This document shows positions 43,198 through 52,121 of a DNA stretch of 64,000 nucleotides, piece by piece. The stretch covers positions 1-64,000 of the forward strand of contig NZ_BDBY01000207.1 in NCBI RefSeq assembly GCF_001613225.1. The letters run 5' to 3'. The notes beneath the pieces are model-generated. The model saw nothing but the letters and a program-made list of their open reading frames with translations, did no database searches and had not been told where the DNA came from. Numbering within the stretch: the stretch's first letter is position 1; each line of letters starts with the position of its first letter. This DNA is from Nocardia pseudovaccinii NBRC 100343 (GTDB taxonomy: Bacteria > Actinomycetota > Actinomycetes > Mycobacteriales > Mycobacteriaceae). A program made the position numbers and the translations under genes.

Positions 43198-43815
43198 TCA
43201 TTGTGGTGGGGTCGGGTCCGGGAGCAGGGCATCGACGAGGTGGGTCACCTCGCGTAGTGCGGAGTCGATCGGGACGGCCTCGGGGTCCAGTAGTGACTGG
43301 TAGACGGCTCCGCGTATGGCGCCGACGATGAGCATCGCGTGGCTCGGCGCGTCGGCGGTGGGGGATGCCTGTGCAACTCCCTGTGCGATGGCGCGGCGTA
43401 GATCGCGATGGAGTTCGGCGATCCGGTCGCGTAGGAACGGTGCGGGCAGCACCGCCTCGAACATCAGGACATACAACGCGCGCATCTGGTGTGGATGACG
43501 TCCCCAGTTCGCGCGCAGCTCGTCGAGGAACCGGTGTAGCGCTTCTACTCCGGTGGACTGGCCGACCGCCGGGGTGAGGTTTTCCGCGGCCCACTCGACG
43601 GTGATGCGATCCAGCAGCGACGCCAGCAGCCCCTCTTTGGAGCCGAAGCGTGCGGTGACCAGGGCGGGGCTGTACCCGGCGCGCTGGCCGATGGCGGTGA
43701 GCGTCATCCGCTCGTATCCGCGCTCGGCGATGAGCTCGGCGGCGGCGTCGAGCAGTCGCGTGGTGGACAGCTCCGATCGCTGCTGCTTGGGGCTGGGTGT
43801 GGCATGCGTGGTCAC
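43198..43815 (-). CDS. TetR family transcriptional regulator
   Basis: A 205-residue TetR protein: RLLDAAAELIAERGYERMTLTA, then IGQRAGYSPALVTARFGSKEGLL. I prefer the GTG start at 43815; the ATG at 43854 would put the coding sequence across the operator at 43843-43858. It is divergent from the MaoC-ACAD-lyase operon and should repress both itself and that operon. A second, broken copy of its promoter and start lies at 55818-55916. Confidence 0.88.
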   Translation of the reverse strand: MTTHATPSPKQQRSELSTTRLLDAAAELIAERGYERMTLTAIGQRAGYSPALVTARFGSKEGLLASLLDRITVEWAAENLTPAVGQSTGVEALHRFLDELRANWGRHPHQMRALYVLMFEAVLPAPFLRDRIAELHRDLRRAIAQGVAQASPTADAPSHAMLIVGAIRGAVYQSLLDPEAVPIDSALREVTHLVDALLPDPTPPQ

Positions 43816-43842
43816 GGCCGTAAGCCTAGCAGAAAAAATTAT

Positions 43843-43858
43843 GTGGTTAGCCAACCAC
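43843..43858. promoter_or_regulatory. TetR operator between tetR and the MaoC operon
   Basis: GTGGTTAGCCAACCAC is a near-perfect inverted repeat flanked by A/T-rich arms (AAAAAATTAT and TTTTTGTG). It lies 28 bp from the tetR start and 22 bp from the MaoC start. A near copy (14 of 16 positions) lies at 55823-55838. Confidence 0.7.
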
Positions 43859-43879
43859 TTTTTGTGTTACGGTCTTCCC

Positions 43880-44383
43880 ATGACCTTCAACCAGCAAGTT
43901 CTCGAGCCGACGGCCTTTCCGTTGCGGGCCCGTGGGCGTCAATTCGAGGACTTCCAGGTCGGCCGACACCTGGATCATCACTGGGGGCGGACGCTCACGA
44001 TGGGCGATGCGGCCCTGTTCGCGACCGTCACGCTGTCCTACAACCCGCTCTACTTCAACGCCGAATACGCGGGCATCGAAGGCCATCCCGGCATGGTGAT
44101 CCATCCGATGCTCGCGCTGTGCACGGTCGTCGGGCTCAGCGTCGAGGACCTGTCGGAGGCGGGTGGGCCGTTCCTGGGCATCGATGAGCTGAGCTTCCAT
44201 CGGCCGGTCTATCCCGGCGACACGCTCCGCGCGACCAGCACTGTCATCGACAAACGACCGTCGAAGAAGCAGTCGGGTTTCGGCATCGTCGCCTGGCGCA
44301 CCGAGGGGCGCAACCAGAACGGCGAGCTCGTCGTCTCGTTCACGCGGGCGAACCTTGTTCTGATGCGGGAGGCGCAGGTATGA
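43880..44383 (+). CDS. MaoC-like dehydratase, first of two
   Basis: A 167-residue hot-dog protein: RQFEDFQVGRHLDHHWGRTLT, FATVTLSYNPLYFNAEYAG, HPGMVIHPMLALCTVVG and FHRPVYPGDTLRATSTV. The NP-x-H-type hydratase core reads YNPLYFN. MaoC-like hydratases of this length act on mesaconyl-CoA or itaconyl-CoA in some pathways. It opens the operon, with each of the next four genes overlapping by ATGA. It may pair with the second MaoC protein at 45534. Confidence 0.85.
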   Translation: MTFNQQVLEPTAFPLRARGRQFEDFQVGRHLDHHWGRTLTMGDAALFATVTLSYNPLYFNAEYAGIEGHPGMVIHPMLALCTVVGLSVEDLSEAGGPFLGIDELSFHRPVYPGDTLRATSTVIDKRPSKKQSGFGIVAWRTEGRNQNGELVVSFTRANLVLMREAQV

Positions 44384-45537
44384 CCAATCCCTATCTCACT
44401 CCCGAGCGGCTCGCGTTGCAGGCGCGGGCGCGCAAGGTCGCGATGACCGAGGTGCTGCCCGTCGCCGATGAGCTCGATCGACAGGGTGCGGATATCCCCG
44501 ACGCCCTCATCGAGCGGTTGGCGGTGGAAGGGTACTTCGGAATCCGGGTGCCTGCCGAGTACGGCGGCCTCGGCTTGGGTGTGTTCGAGTACGTGCTGGT
44601 CACCGAGGAGCTGTCGCGTGCGTGGATGAGCGTGCCGAGCCTGCTGGCGCGTGGCAACGGATTCGGTTGCGATGTACCCGATCCCGAGCATCGCGCCGAG
44701 TTGTTGCGGCGCAGCGCCCGAGGCGAGTGGATCGGGGCGTTCTCGGCATCGGAGCCGGGCGCGGGATCCGATCTCGCCGGAATCTCGTGTCGCGCACACC
44801 GTCTCGGTAGCAATTGGGTGCTGACCGGTGAGAAGCGATGGACAGGCAATGCCATTCGGGCGGATTTCATCGTCATGATCGCCCGCGAGCACGACCCGGC
44901 GCCCGGTGAGCATCGCACGACCGGACTGGTCGCGCTGCTGATCGAGAAGAAGCCCGGCACGCTGCCCAAGGGCATGGTCGCCACACCGATCGACAAGATC
45001 GGCTACCACGGCATCACCACCTACAACCTGCACCTGGACGGCGTACTCGTCCCCGCCTCGGCGGCCCTGGAGGGCAACGCATTCGCCGGTGTCGTGCATG
45101 GGCTCAACGTCGCGCGCGTGCACACCGCGGCCCGGGCAATCGGCCTGGCGCGTGGCGCGCTGGAGGACTCACAGGCGTATCTGCTCGAGCGCCACCAATT
45201 CGAGCGGCCGCTGGCCAGTTTCCAGGCGCTGCGGTTCACATTGGCCGATATGGCGGCCGATATCGAGGCCGCCCGAGCATTGACCTATCAAGCCGCGCAC
45301 GCACTCGACGCCGGTGACCAGAGCGCGACGCTGCCGTCGATGTGCAAGTTGGTCGCGACCGAGATGGCTGTGCGGGTCACCAACCAGGCGATGCAGCTGC
45401 ACGGCGGCAACGGCTACACCACCGAGCGACGCGTGGAGCGCTACTGGCGTGATGCCCGGCTGACCACGATCTTCGAGGGCACTTCCGAGATCCAGCGCAC
45501 CCTGATCGCCGACAACCTATTGGGGCACAAACGATGA
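44380..45537 (+). CDS. Acyl-CoA dehydrogenase
   Basis: A 385-residue ACAD: VPAEYGGLGLGVFEYVLV, GAFSASEPGAGSDLAGI, GEKRWTGNAIRADFI, DKIGYHGITTYNLHLDGV, ERHQFERPLASFQALRF, HGGNGYTTERRVERY and IFEGTSEIQ with the catalytic Glu. Start ATG 44380 overlaps MaoC. In this operon it could make the double bond in methylsuccinyl-CoA to give mesaconyl-CoA (inference). It is a close paralogue of the ACAD at the right edge (63255). Confidence 0.92.
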   Translation: MTNPYLTPERLALQARARKVAMTEVLPVADELDRQGADIPDALIERLAVEGYFGIRVPAEYGGLGLGVFEYVLVTEELSRAWMSVPSLLARGNGFGCDVPDPEHRAELLRRSARGEWIGAFSASEPGAGSDLAGISCRAHRLGSNWVLTGEKRWTGNAIRADFIVMIAREHDPAPGEHRTTGLVALLIEKKPGTLPKGMVATPIDKIGYHGITTYNLHLDGVLVPASAALEGNAFAGVVHGLNVARVHTAARAIGLARGALEDSQAYLLERHQFERPLASFQALRFTLADMAADIEAARALTYQAAHALDAGDQSATLPSMCKLVATEMAVRVTNQAMQLHGGNGYTTERRVERYWRDARLTTIFEGTSEIQRTLIADNLLGHKR

Positions 45538-45995
45538 CACGTTTCGAAGACTTCACCCCGGGTGACCGGATGCGCCACTACCGCGGCACCACCGTGACCG
45601 ACGTCGAAGGCCAACTGCTGTCGAAGCTGGTGATGAACTCGGCCCAGGCGCACTTCAACGACGACGCCATGGCTGCCACCCCGTTCGGGCAACGCATCGT
45701 ATTCGGGTTGCTGACGGCATCACTCGTGGTCGGCATGGCCACCCAGGACACCGCCGAGGACGCGATCGCCGAAATCGCGCTCGACAAGCTGAGATTCCGC
45801 GCCCCGGTCGTCAATGGCGACACCATCTACGCCGCGACCGAAGTGATCGCGACCGAACCCGCAACCGACCGGGCCGATGCCGGTCTCGTCCGCTTCAAGC
45901 ACTGGGGCTTCAAAGCCGACGGCACGATCGTCTTCGAAGGCGAACGCACCGTCCTGCTCAAACGCGAAAGCCACCACCCGAGGGAGATTCGATGA
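45534..45995 (+). CDS. MaoC-like dehydratase, second
   Basis: A 153-residue hot-dog protein: RFEDFTPGDRMRHYRGTTVT, NSAQAHFNDDAMAATPFG, RIVFGLLTASLVVGMATQD, FRAPVVNGDTIYAATEV. The catalytic core HFND is present. Both ends overlap neighbours by ATGA. Two MaoC genes around an ACAD suggest either a two-subunit hydratase or hydratases for successive steps. Confidence 0.85.
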   Translation: MTRFEDFTPGDRMRHYRGTTVTDVEGQLLSKLVMNSAQAHFNDDAMAATPFGQRIVFGLLTASLVVGMATQDTAEDAIAEIALDKLRFRAPVVNGDTIYAATEVIATEPATDRADAGLVRFKHWGFKADGTIVFEGERTVLLKRESHHPREIR

Positions 45996-46894
45996 TGACT
46001 CGCCTGCGCCGCTCCGAACTCGCCGTACCGGCGTCGAACGAGAAAATGATCCACAAGGCCGCCGAAAGTGCTGCGGATCTGGTGTTCCTCGATCTGGAGG
46101 ACGCTGTCGCCCCCGCAGACAAAGAGCGCGCCCGCGAGTTGGCGATCACCGCGCTCAACGACCTCGACTGGGGGCGGAAAGTCCGTGCGGTCCGCGTCAA
46201 CGACGCCGAAACCCGCTGGGCCCACGACGATGTCATCGACGTCGTCACCCGCGCCGGGCACAACCTCGACGTCTTGATCCTGCCCAAAATCAAGGCCCCC
46301 CGCGATGTCTGGTTCTTCGAAACACTGGTCACACAGCTCGAAGACAAGCTAGGGCTGTCCACCCCCATCGGGTTCGAGATCCTCATCGAGGAAGCCGAGG
46401 CACTCGGCCGCGCCGAGGAACTGGCGGGCTGTTCCCCACGACTGGAGGCGCTGATCCTCGGATTCGGCGACCTCGCCGCCAGCCTCGGCGTCCGGTACGG
46501 CCACGTCGCGAACCCGGCCGACGCCTATCCGGGCGATCCGTGGCACCACGCTCGTGCGCGGGTCATCGCCGCGGCTCGAGCGCACGGGCTCGATGCGATC
46601 GACGGCCCGTACCCGTTCATCGGTGATATCGATGGCTACCGCACCCAAGCCACCTGGGCGAGCACGCTCGGTGCGAGCGGTAAGTGGGCGATCCACCCCA
46701 GCCAGATCGAACCGGCCAACGACATCTTCTCACCCACCGAACAGGAGATCGCGATCGCGCGGCAGATGTGCCAGGCACAGGAATCCAGCGACGGCGCGGC
46801 CGCCGCGCAGGGCGCACTGGTGGACGCCGCCACCACCCGCATGTTCGGCGCGGTACTCGACCGGGCCGAGCTCATCGCGGGGCGTGCGTCATGA
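45992..46894 (+). CDS. CitE/malyl-CoA lyase-like HpcH/HpaI family lyase
   Basis: A 300-residue TIM-barrel lyase. Marks: RRSELAVPASNEKMIHKAA, LVFLDLEDAVAPADKERAR, RVNDAETRWAHDDV, LDVLILPKIKAP, IGFEILIEEAEAL with a metal-binding Glu, LILGFGDLAASLG with Asp, and KWAIHPSQIEPAN. The family splits citramalyl-, malyl- or methylmalyl-type CoA esters into a keto or aldehyde acid and acyl-CoA. With a hydratase beside it, the substrate is probably a 3-hydroxy dicarboxylyl-CoA. The start is ATG 45992. Confidence 0.88.
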   Translation: MMTRLRRSELAVPASNEKMIHKAAESAADLVFLDLEDAVAPADKERARELAITALNDLDWGRKVRAVRVNDAETRWAHDDVIDVVTRAGHNLDVLILPKIKAPRDVWFFETLVTQLEDKLGLSTPIGFEILIEEAEALGRAEELAGCSPRLEALILGFGDLAASLGVRYGHVANPADAYPGDPWHHARARVIAAARAHGLDAIDGPYPFIGDIDGYRTQATWASTLGASGKWAIHPSQIEPANDIFSPTEQEIAIARQMCQAQESSDGAAAAQGALVDAATTRMFGAVLDRAELIAGRAS

Positions 46895-48426
46895 GGCCGA
46901 CCGACGGACTCGATCGCGGCGCGCACGAACACCCCGATCAAATCGCACTGATCTGCGGCGAGGAAAGCATCACCTACGTACAGCTGCGCGACCTGTCCTG
47001 CCGGATCGCGCAAACCCTTGGCGTACACGGATTCCGGCCCGGCGATCACGGTGCCGTGCTGGCTCCCAACGATATCGACGGATTCGCCTGCGCCCTCGGT
47101 CTCATGCGTGCCGGGCTGACATGGATCCCGCTCAACCCCTATGACGCGATCCCGCAGGTCGGCCAGCTGCTCCAGCGGCTCGACGCCGACGTCCTTTTCC
47201 TGCACTCCGCCTACCGTGAACACACCGACGCACTCAGCGAAGCTGCGCCGGGAATCCGCGAAATGATCATCTACGATACCGATCTCGACTCCTGGCTGGG
47301 TGACGCGCCCGCCGAGGACGTCAGCGGCCCCGGCATCGGCGATCCCGATGCGATCGCCGCGATCTACCCCACCAGCGGGACCACGGGACTGCCGCGCGGG
47401 GTCATGCACGACAACCGCCGCTTCGCGTTCTTCATCAGCGCACTGTCCCAACAGGTGCAATACGACGCCGACCAACCGACCGTGTTCCTTGCCGCCGCAC
47501 CACTGACACATGTCTCGGGCCGGATCGCGCTCGCCACCCTGTACCGCGGTGGGACCGTGGTCATCTTGCACCGCCCCGCACTCGACACCCTCCTGGACAC
47601 GCTCGAACGACATCGTGTCGACACCACGATGCTGCCGCCGACGGTGCTCTACGCGATCGTCGACATGCCCGGCATCGAGCAGCGGCGCTTCCCGGCGCTG
47701 CGGCAGCTGATCTACGGCGCGGCACCCATGCGCTTGGACAAGCTCGAACAGGCCCTGAAACTGTTCGGTCCGATCATGCGACAGGGCTACGGCCAGACCG
47801 AAGCACCGATGCTGATCACCGCACTGCCCGCCGAAGAACACTTCGTCGACGGAAAACTCGCACCCGAACAGCGGCTGTCGAGCATCGGCCGACCGACATC
47901 GGTGTCCACCGTCGCCATCCTCGGAGACGACGGCCATGAGTTGGCGCAGGGCGAGGTCGGCGAGATCTGCGTCCGCGGCGAGTTCGTCATGGTCGGCTAC
48001 TACAAGGACCCCGAGGCCACCGCCGAAGTCTCCCGCGGCGGCTGGCACCACACCGGCGACGCGGGTTACATCGATGCCGAGGGCTATATCCACCTCGTCG
48101 ACCGCAAGAAAGACCTCATCATCAGCGGCGGTTTCAATGTCTACCCTGCCGAGGTCGAACGTGTAATCGGTGCCGTACCCGGCGTCGCCGAGGTCGCCGT
48201 CATCGGCGTCCCCGACCAACGCTGGGGCGAGGCCGTCACCGCCGTCGTCGTCGCCAAACCAGGGCAGACCGTCGATGAACAGCAGATCATCGACCACACC
48301 AAGGCGACGCTCGGCTCGGTCAAGGCGCCCAAACATGTCGATGTCTGGGATGTGCTGCCGCGCAACGCGACTGGGAAAGTTCTCAAGCGCGCCATCCGTG
48401 AGCACTACGAGCAGGCGGGGGCATGA
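46891..48426 (+). CDS. Acyl-CoA synthetase (AMP-forming)
   Basis: A 511-residue ANL ligase from ATG 46891, overlapping the lyase stop. Motifs: YPTSGTTGLPRGVMHDN, GYGQTEAPML, HHTGDAGYIDAEGYIHLVDR, KKDLIISGGFNVYPAEVE and the lysine in NATGKVLKRAI. It probably activates the acid that the operon degrades. An MFS gene for uptake follows two genes later. Confidence 0.92.
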   Translation: MRPTDGLDRGAHEHPDQIALICGEESITYVQLRDLSCRIAQTLGVHGFRPGDHGAVLAPNDIDGFACALGLMRAGLTWIPLNPYDAIPQVGQLLQRLDADVLFLHSAYREHTDALSEAAPGIREMIIYDTDLDSWLGDAPAEDVSGPGIGDPDAIAAIYPTSGTTGLPRGVMHDNRRFAFFISALSQQVQYDADQPTVFLAAAPLTHVSGRIALATLYRGGTVVILHRPALDTLLDTLERHRVDTTMLPPTVLYAIVDMPGIEQRRFPALRQLIYGAAPMRLDKLEQALKLFGPIMRQGYGQTEAPMLITALPAEEHFVDGKLAPEQRLSSIGRPTSVSTVAILGDDGHELAQGEVGEICVRGEFVMVGYYKDPEATAEVSRGGWHHTGDAGYIDAEGYIHLVDRKKDLIISGGFNVYPAEVERVIGAVPGVAEVAVIGVPDQRWGEAVTAVVVAKPGQTVDEQQIIDHTKATLGSVKAPKHVDVWDVLPRNATGKVLKRAIREHYEQAGA

Positions 48427-49745
48427 GCACCGGACTGACACGCTCATTGGCCGAGCTGTCGTCCGCGCTGGAATACGAACAGTTACCCGACGATGTCGTC
48501 GAGATCGCCAGGCACTGCTTGCTGGACTGGTTCGGTGTCACCCTCGGCGCCGCCGACGAACCGGCCACGGCGATCCTGCTGCTGGCGCTCAGGTCGGCCG
48601 AAGGCCCGGCCACGGTGGTCGGTCACGGTAACGGCTACCAGGCGCTCGACGCCGCACTGATCAACGGAACTGCCTCGCACGCACTGGATTTCGACGACGT
48701 CAGTGTCGCCTTCCTCGGCCACGCATCCGTGGCGATCCTGCCCGCCGCCCTCGCGCTCGCCGAACAGCTCGACGCCACCGCGCGGGAACTCATCGCCGCA
48801 TTCGTCGCTGGTTACGAGACCGTCTGCCGGGTAGCCCGCGCGTTGGGTCCACGGCCGTACGTACGTGGTTTCCACCAGACCGGCACCATCGGCACGATCG
48901 GCGCGGCCGCCGCTTGCGCGCATCTGCTCGAGTTGGATGCCGATGCCACCGCTACCGCGTTCGGTCTGGCGAGCACCCAGGCCGCCGGGCTCAAATGTCA
49001 CTTCGGCACCATGGCCAAGCCGCTGCACGCGGGGAAGGCCTGCCAGAACGGATTGCTCGCCGCGCTGCTCGCCGCCGACGGATTCACCGCAAATCCTGAC
49101 GCCATCGAAGCCGACCAAGGCCTGGCCGCGCTGCTGGGCGGAGGCACCGACCTCGACGCAGCCCTTGCCGATCCACGCGGTCGATGGCACGTGCGTGACA
49201 ACCTGTTCAAGTACCACGCCTCCTGCTTTTGGACACATTCGATGCTCGAAGGTATCGGCGATCTGGTGCGTTCCGGCGCCGTGCAGGCCGACCGAATCGA
49301 CCACGTCGAGGTCCATGTCAGCGCCATCGAGCTCGGCGCGGCCGCTATCGCCGAACCCACCACCGCCCTCGAGGTGAAGTACAGCCTCACGCACCTCGCG
49401 GCCATGGCGCTGCTCAAACGCCCCACATCGGTCATCCGTGACGAGGACGCCCACGACCCGGAGCTCATCGCCCTACGAGCGAAAATCACGCTCGTCGGCG
49501 ACGCGCCCCCCGGCCCACCCACACGAGTCGAGGTGCTGCAGGACGGTAGGACCTACACCGCGCAACATGAGGTCGCTATACCCGACCGCGATCTCGCCGC
49601 CCAGCAACAACGTCTCACCGACAAGTTCGCCTCGCTCGCAGTCCCAGCGCTCGACAACATCCTGGCATGGGACCTACTCACCACGATCGTGCATCTCGGA
49701 CCCGAACATCGCGTCCGTGAGCTGATGATGCTTGCCCGCCCCTGA
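48423..49745 (+). CDS. MmgE/PrpD family protein
   Basis: A 440-residue protein: HCLLDWFGVTLGAADEPA, INGTASHALDFDDVS, LPAALALAEQLDATARELI, GYETVCRVARALGP, GTIGAAAACAHLLELDADA, THSMLEGI. MmgE/PrpD proteins include 2-methylcitrate dehydratase, cis-aconitate decarboxylase (itaconate-forming) and iminodisuccinate epimerase, so its substrate is probably a di- or tricarboxylic acid. It is coupled to the ligase by ATGA and closes the tight part of the operon. Confidence 0.88.
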   Translation: MSTGLTRSLAELSSALEYEQLPDDVVEIARHCLLDWFGVTLGAADEPATAILLLALRSAEGPATVVGHGNGYQALDAALINGTASHALDFDDVSVAFLGHASVAILPAALALAEQLDATARELIAAFVAGYETVCRVARALGPRPYVRGFHQTGTIGTIGAAAACAHLLELDADATATAFGLASTQAAGLKCHFGTMAKPLHAGKACQNGLLAALLAADGFTANPDAIEADQGLAALLGGGTDLDAALADPRGRWHVRDNLFKYHASCFWTHSMLEGIGDLVRSGAVQADRIDHVEVHVSAIELGAAAIAEPTTALEVKYSLTHLAAMALLKRPTSVIRDEDAHDPELIALRAKITLVGDAPPGPPTRVEVLQDGRTYTAQHEVAIPDRDLAAQQQRLTDKFASLAVPALDNILAWDLLTTIVHLGPEHRVRELMMLARP

Positions 49746-49753
49746 AAACGACT

Positions 49754-49784
49754 TCGGCCACGACGACTTGATCGACGTGGCCGA
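49754..49784 (+). terminator. Hairpin between MmgE/PrpD and MFS genes
   Basis: TCGGCCACG and CGTGGCCGA form a perfect 9-bp stem with a 13-nt loop. No T-run follows, so it may lower rather than stop transcription into the transporter gene. Confidence 0.5.
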
Positions 49785-49829
49785 TCACGGGATCGGTCAT
49801 TGAACTGATCCCCGCTCGAATGAGATCCA

Positions 49830-51200
49830 ATGACAGAAAACACCACACCGCACACCACCGACGCGCACACCGCCCTGCAAGCCCTCGACCGTCTGGCGGT
49901 GACGCCCTGGCATCGGCGGGTTGTTGCCTTGGTGGGGATCGGCTCGTTCTTCAACTTCTACGAAATCGCTATCGGCACTTTGATGTTGCCGCTGCTGCCC
50001 GGGGACTGGAACCTCAGCTCCGGCTGGAAGGCCGCCATCATCGCAGCGCCCTTCGCCGGTGAATTCCTCGGCGCCTGGCTGCTGACACCACTGGCCGACC
50101 GATTCGGCCGCCGCCGGATGTTCCAGCTCAACCTACTCGCTTACGCGATCCTGTCCATTGCCTGCGCCGCCGCCGACGGCGAACTCAGCATGGTGGTGCT
50201 GCGGTTCATGCTCGGTATCGGCCTCGGCGCTGAGCTGGCGTTGGTCGACAGCTACCTCACCGAACTCCTCCCACCCCGCGACCGCGGGCGGCTGGTCGCC
50301 TGGTCCTATACCTTCGGGATGACCGCCGTGCCGGTCGCCGGAATCCTCGTAACGGTACTGCCACACACCATTGCCGGTATCGACAGCTGGCGGTGGATGC
50401 TCACCTTCGCCGCAGGCGGCGCACTGCTCATCTGGGTTATGCGGCAACGTCTTCCGGAGTCGCCGCGGTGGCTGATCACCCGCGGCCGCGAAACCGAGGC
50501 GGTCGCGATCATCGACTCCATCCTCGCTGCGGGCGCGGCTGACAAGGGCTCCCCGCCGGTCACCGCGGCCTCCGACCCCTTACTTGCCGACCGGTCCACC
50601 GGCCACGATTCCCTGCTCACTCCTGCCGAGCTGCGGCGAAGGATCACCTTGATCGGTTTGCTTCAAGGGCTGGGATCCGTTGGCATCTACGGGTTCTCCA
50701 CTATTGCGCCGTTGGCGATCCTGGCGAAGGGGATCGAGGTCGTGGACTCGCTGGCCTACTCGGCATTGTCGGCCCTGGGCTATCCACTCGGGCCGTTGCT
50801 GCTGGTGGCCTTGTCCGATCGCGTCCAGCGCAAGACCCTCGCGGTCGCCTCGGCGGTGGCGGTGGGAGCGTTCGGGTTCGCTTTCGGGCTGGCAGGCCCG
50901 CCGACTTTGATCGTATTGTTCGGGTTCCTCACCGGGCTCAGCGCTACTTTCCACGGCACAGTCGCCCGAGCCTACGGTGCAGAGCTGTTCCCCACCCACC
51001 TGCGCAGCACGCTGGTTGGCCGGACCTATTCGATGTCTCGGGTCATTGCCGCGGTATTGCCATTCATCGCCGTACCGACCCTGCACAGTCTCGGTCCCGG
51101 AGCGCTCTACGCTGGGTGCGGACTGCTGATGCTCATGCTGGCCGTGACTGTGATGTGGCTGGGTCCGCGCACCAATTTCCGTTCATTGGAAGCTATTTGA
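49830..51200 (+). CDS. MFS transporter, organic acid type
   Basis: A 456-residue protein with about 12 membrane helices. The MFS signatures are PLADRFGRRRMFQ in the first cytoplasmic loop and LPESPRWLITRGRETEA at the middle loop, as in the AAHS/sugar-porter-like branch that moves aromatic or dicarboxylic acids. It lies 84 bp after MmgE/PrpD in the same direction. It likely imports the operon's substrate. Confidence 0.85.
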   Translation: MTENTTPHTTDAHTALQALDRLAVTPWHRRVVALVGIGSFFNFYEIAIGTLMLPLLPGDWNLSSGWKAAIIAAPFAGEFLGAWLLTPLADRFGRRRMFQLNLLAYAILSIACAAADGELSMVVLRFMLGIGLGAELALVDSYLTELLPPRDRGRLVAWSYTFGMTAVPVAGILVTVLPHTIAGIDSWRWMLTFAAGGALLIWVMRQRLPESPRWLITRGRETEAVAIIDSILAAGAADKGSPPVTAASDPLLADRSTGHDSLLTPAELRRRITLIGLLQGLGSVGIYGFSTIAPLAILAKGIEVVDSLAYSALSALGYPLGPLLLVALSDRVQRKTLAVASAVAVGAFGFAFGLAGPPTLIVLFGFLTGLSATFHGTVARAYGAELFPTHLRSTLVGRTYSMSRVIAAVLPFIAVPTLHSLGPGALYAGCGLLMLMLAVTVMWLGPRTNFRSLEAI

Positions 51201-51289
51201 TCGCCGTGTTCCAAGTCCGTCGAGGGCAGCGGGTCTTGCCAGAGTCAGGTCGACGCGTGAAGACTGCGCGATGTCCGCCGACCGTGGTG

Positions 51290-51931
51290 CTACATCTGTG
51301 GGCCGTCGGATAGATATCGTTCGGCGAAGCCCTGCGCCCACAGGTGTCCGTGCAGCGCGAGTTCATTTGCCATCCGGGCCATTTCGGCTGGCGGGTGCGG
51401 CATCCCGGTTTCCAGCCACCACAGCATCAGCGTGGCCGTTTGACCGGCCCACGCCCGCGACACGACTTCGAGGGGTATCCGGGCTTGCGCGTCGAGTCGT
51501 TTGGCGCGGGAACCGAAGATCTGTTCGGCCGTGCGGGCGACCTCGTCGAGCAACGCAAGCAGCGGTACGCCGTCACCGGTCCCGCGCAGCACAACGCGAT
51601 ACATCTGCGGCTCGGCAGCGGCGTGTTCGAAGGCCGCGGTCGTCAGCTCACCGGTGAAGCCGACATTGTCGGTCGGGACCGCGGCCACCCGTGCGTCCAG
51701 ATCCTGACGCAGCACCGTGGACATCTGGAACAGCAGATCGTCCTTGTCGCGGAAGTGCTTCCAGAACGTGGCGCGTCCCAGGTCGGCCCGAGCGGCGATG
51801 GCGTCGATCGTCACTGCGCCGTAGTCGATTTCCAGGCACAGTTCGGCCAGTGCCCGCATAAAACGCCGCCGTGTCTCCAGCACGCGGCGGCCCTGCCGCG
51901 TCGACGGATCCACTGATCTCTGGATCTGCAT
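51290..51931 (-). CDS. TetR family transcriptional regulator
   Basis: A 213-residue protein when started at ATG 51931 (AAGGACAGG ribosome site upstream); an ATG at 51979 would add 16 residues. Helix-turn-helix: LCLEIDYGAVTIDAIAARAD then LGRATFWKHFRDKDDLL. It is divergent from the secreted protein gene at 52122, with nested inverted repeats (52001-52024) between them. It probably controls the 52122-55818 genes. Confidence 0.85.
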   Translation of the reverse strand: MQIQRSVDPSTRQGRRVLETRRRFMRALAELCLEIDYGAVTIDAIAARADLGRATFWKHFRDKDDLLFQMSTVLRQDLDARVAAVPTDNVGFTGELTTAAFEHAAAEPQMYRVVLRGTGDGVPLLALLDEVARTAEQIFGSRAKRLDAQARIPLEVVSRAWAGQTATLMLWWLETGMPHPPAEMARMANELALHGHLWAQGFAERYLSDGPQM

Positions 51932-52000
51932 GCCTGTCCTTCCGTCCGCTCCCCGGTCATCCTCCCTTATTTTTCTCATTCCCTATTGATCGACTCGGAG

Positions 52001-52024
52001 TCTATAAGTAGATTCACAGTCTAC
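52001..52024. promoter_or_regulatory. Nested inverted repeats, probable TetR operator
   Basis: TCTA-TAAG-TAGA (52001-52012) overlaps GTAGA-TTCACAG-TCTAC (52008-52024), sharing the TAGA half. The site lies between the divergent tetR (start 51931) and the gene at 52122. Confidence 0.5.
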
Positions 52025-52121
52025 GCTCAGTGTAATGACCATCACATGCTGAGGTTGTGCATCGGAGTGGCGGCGGGCACCCCGCCCGCCGGGACCAACG
52101 CCTCCGAAGATGAGGAAATCA

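Noticed and set aside
46636..48447. Minus-strand open frame of 603 codons across the ligase
   Set aside because: Antisense shadow of the AMP-forming ligase with no recognisable motif and biased Asp/Gly/Val content.
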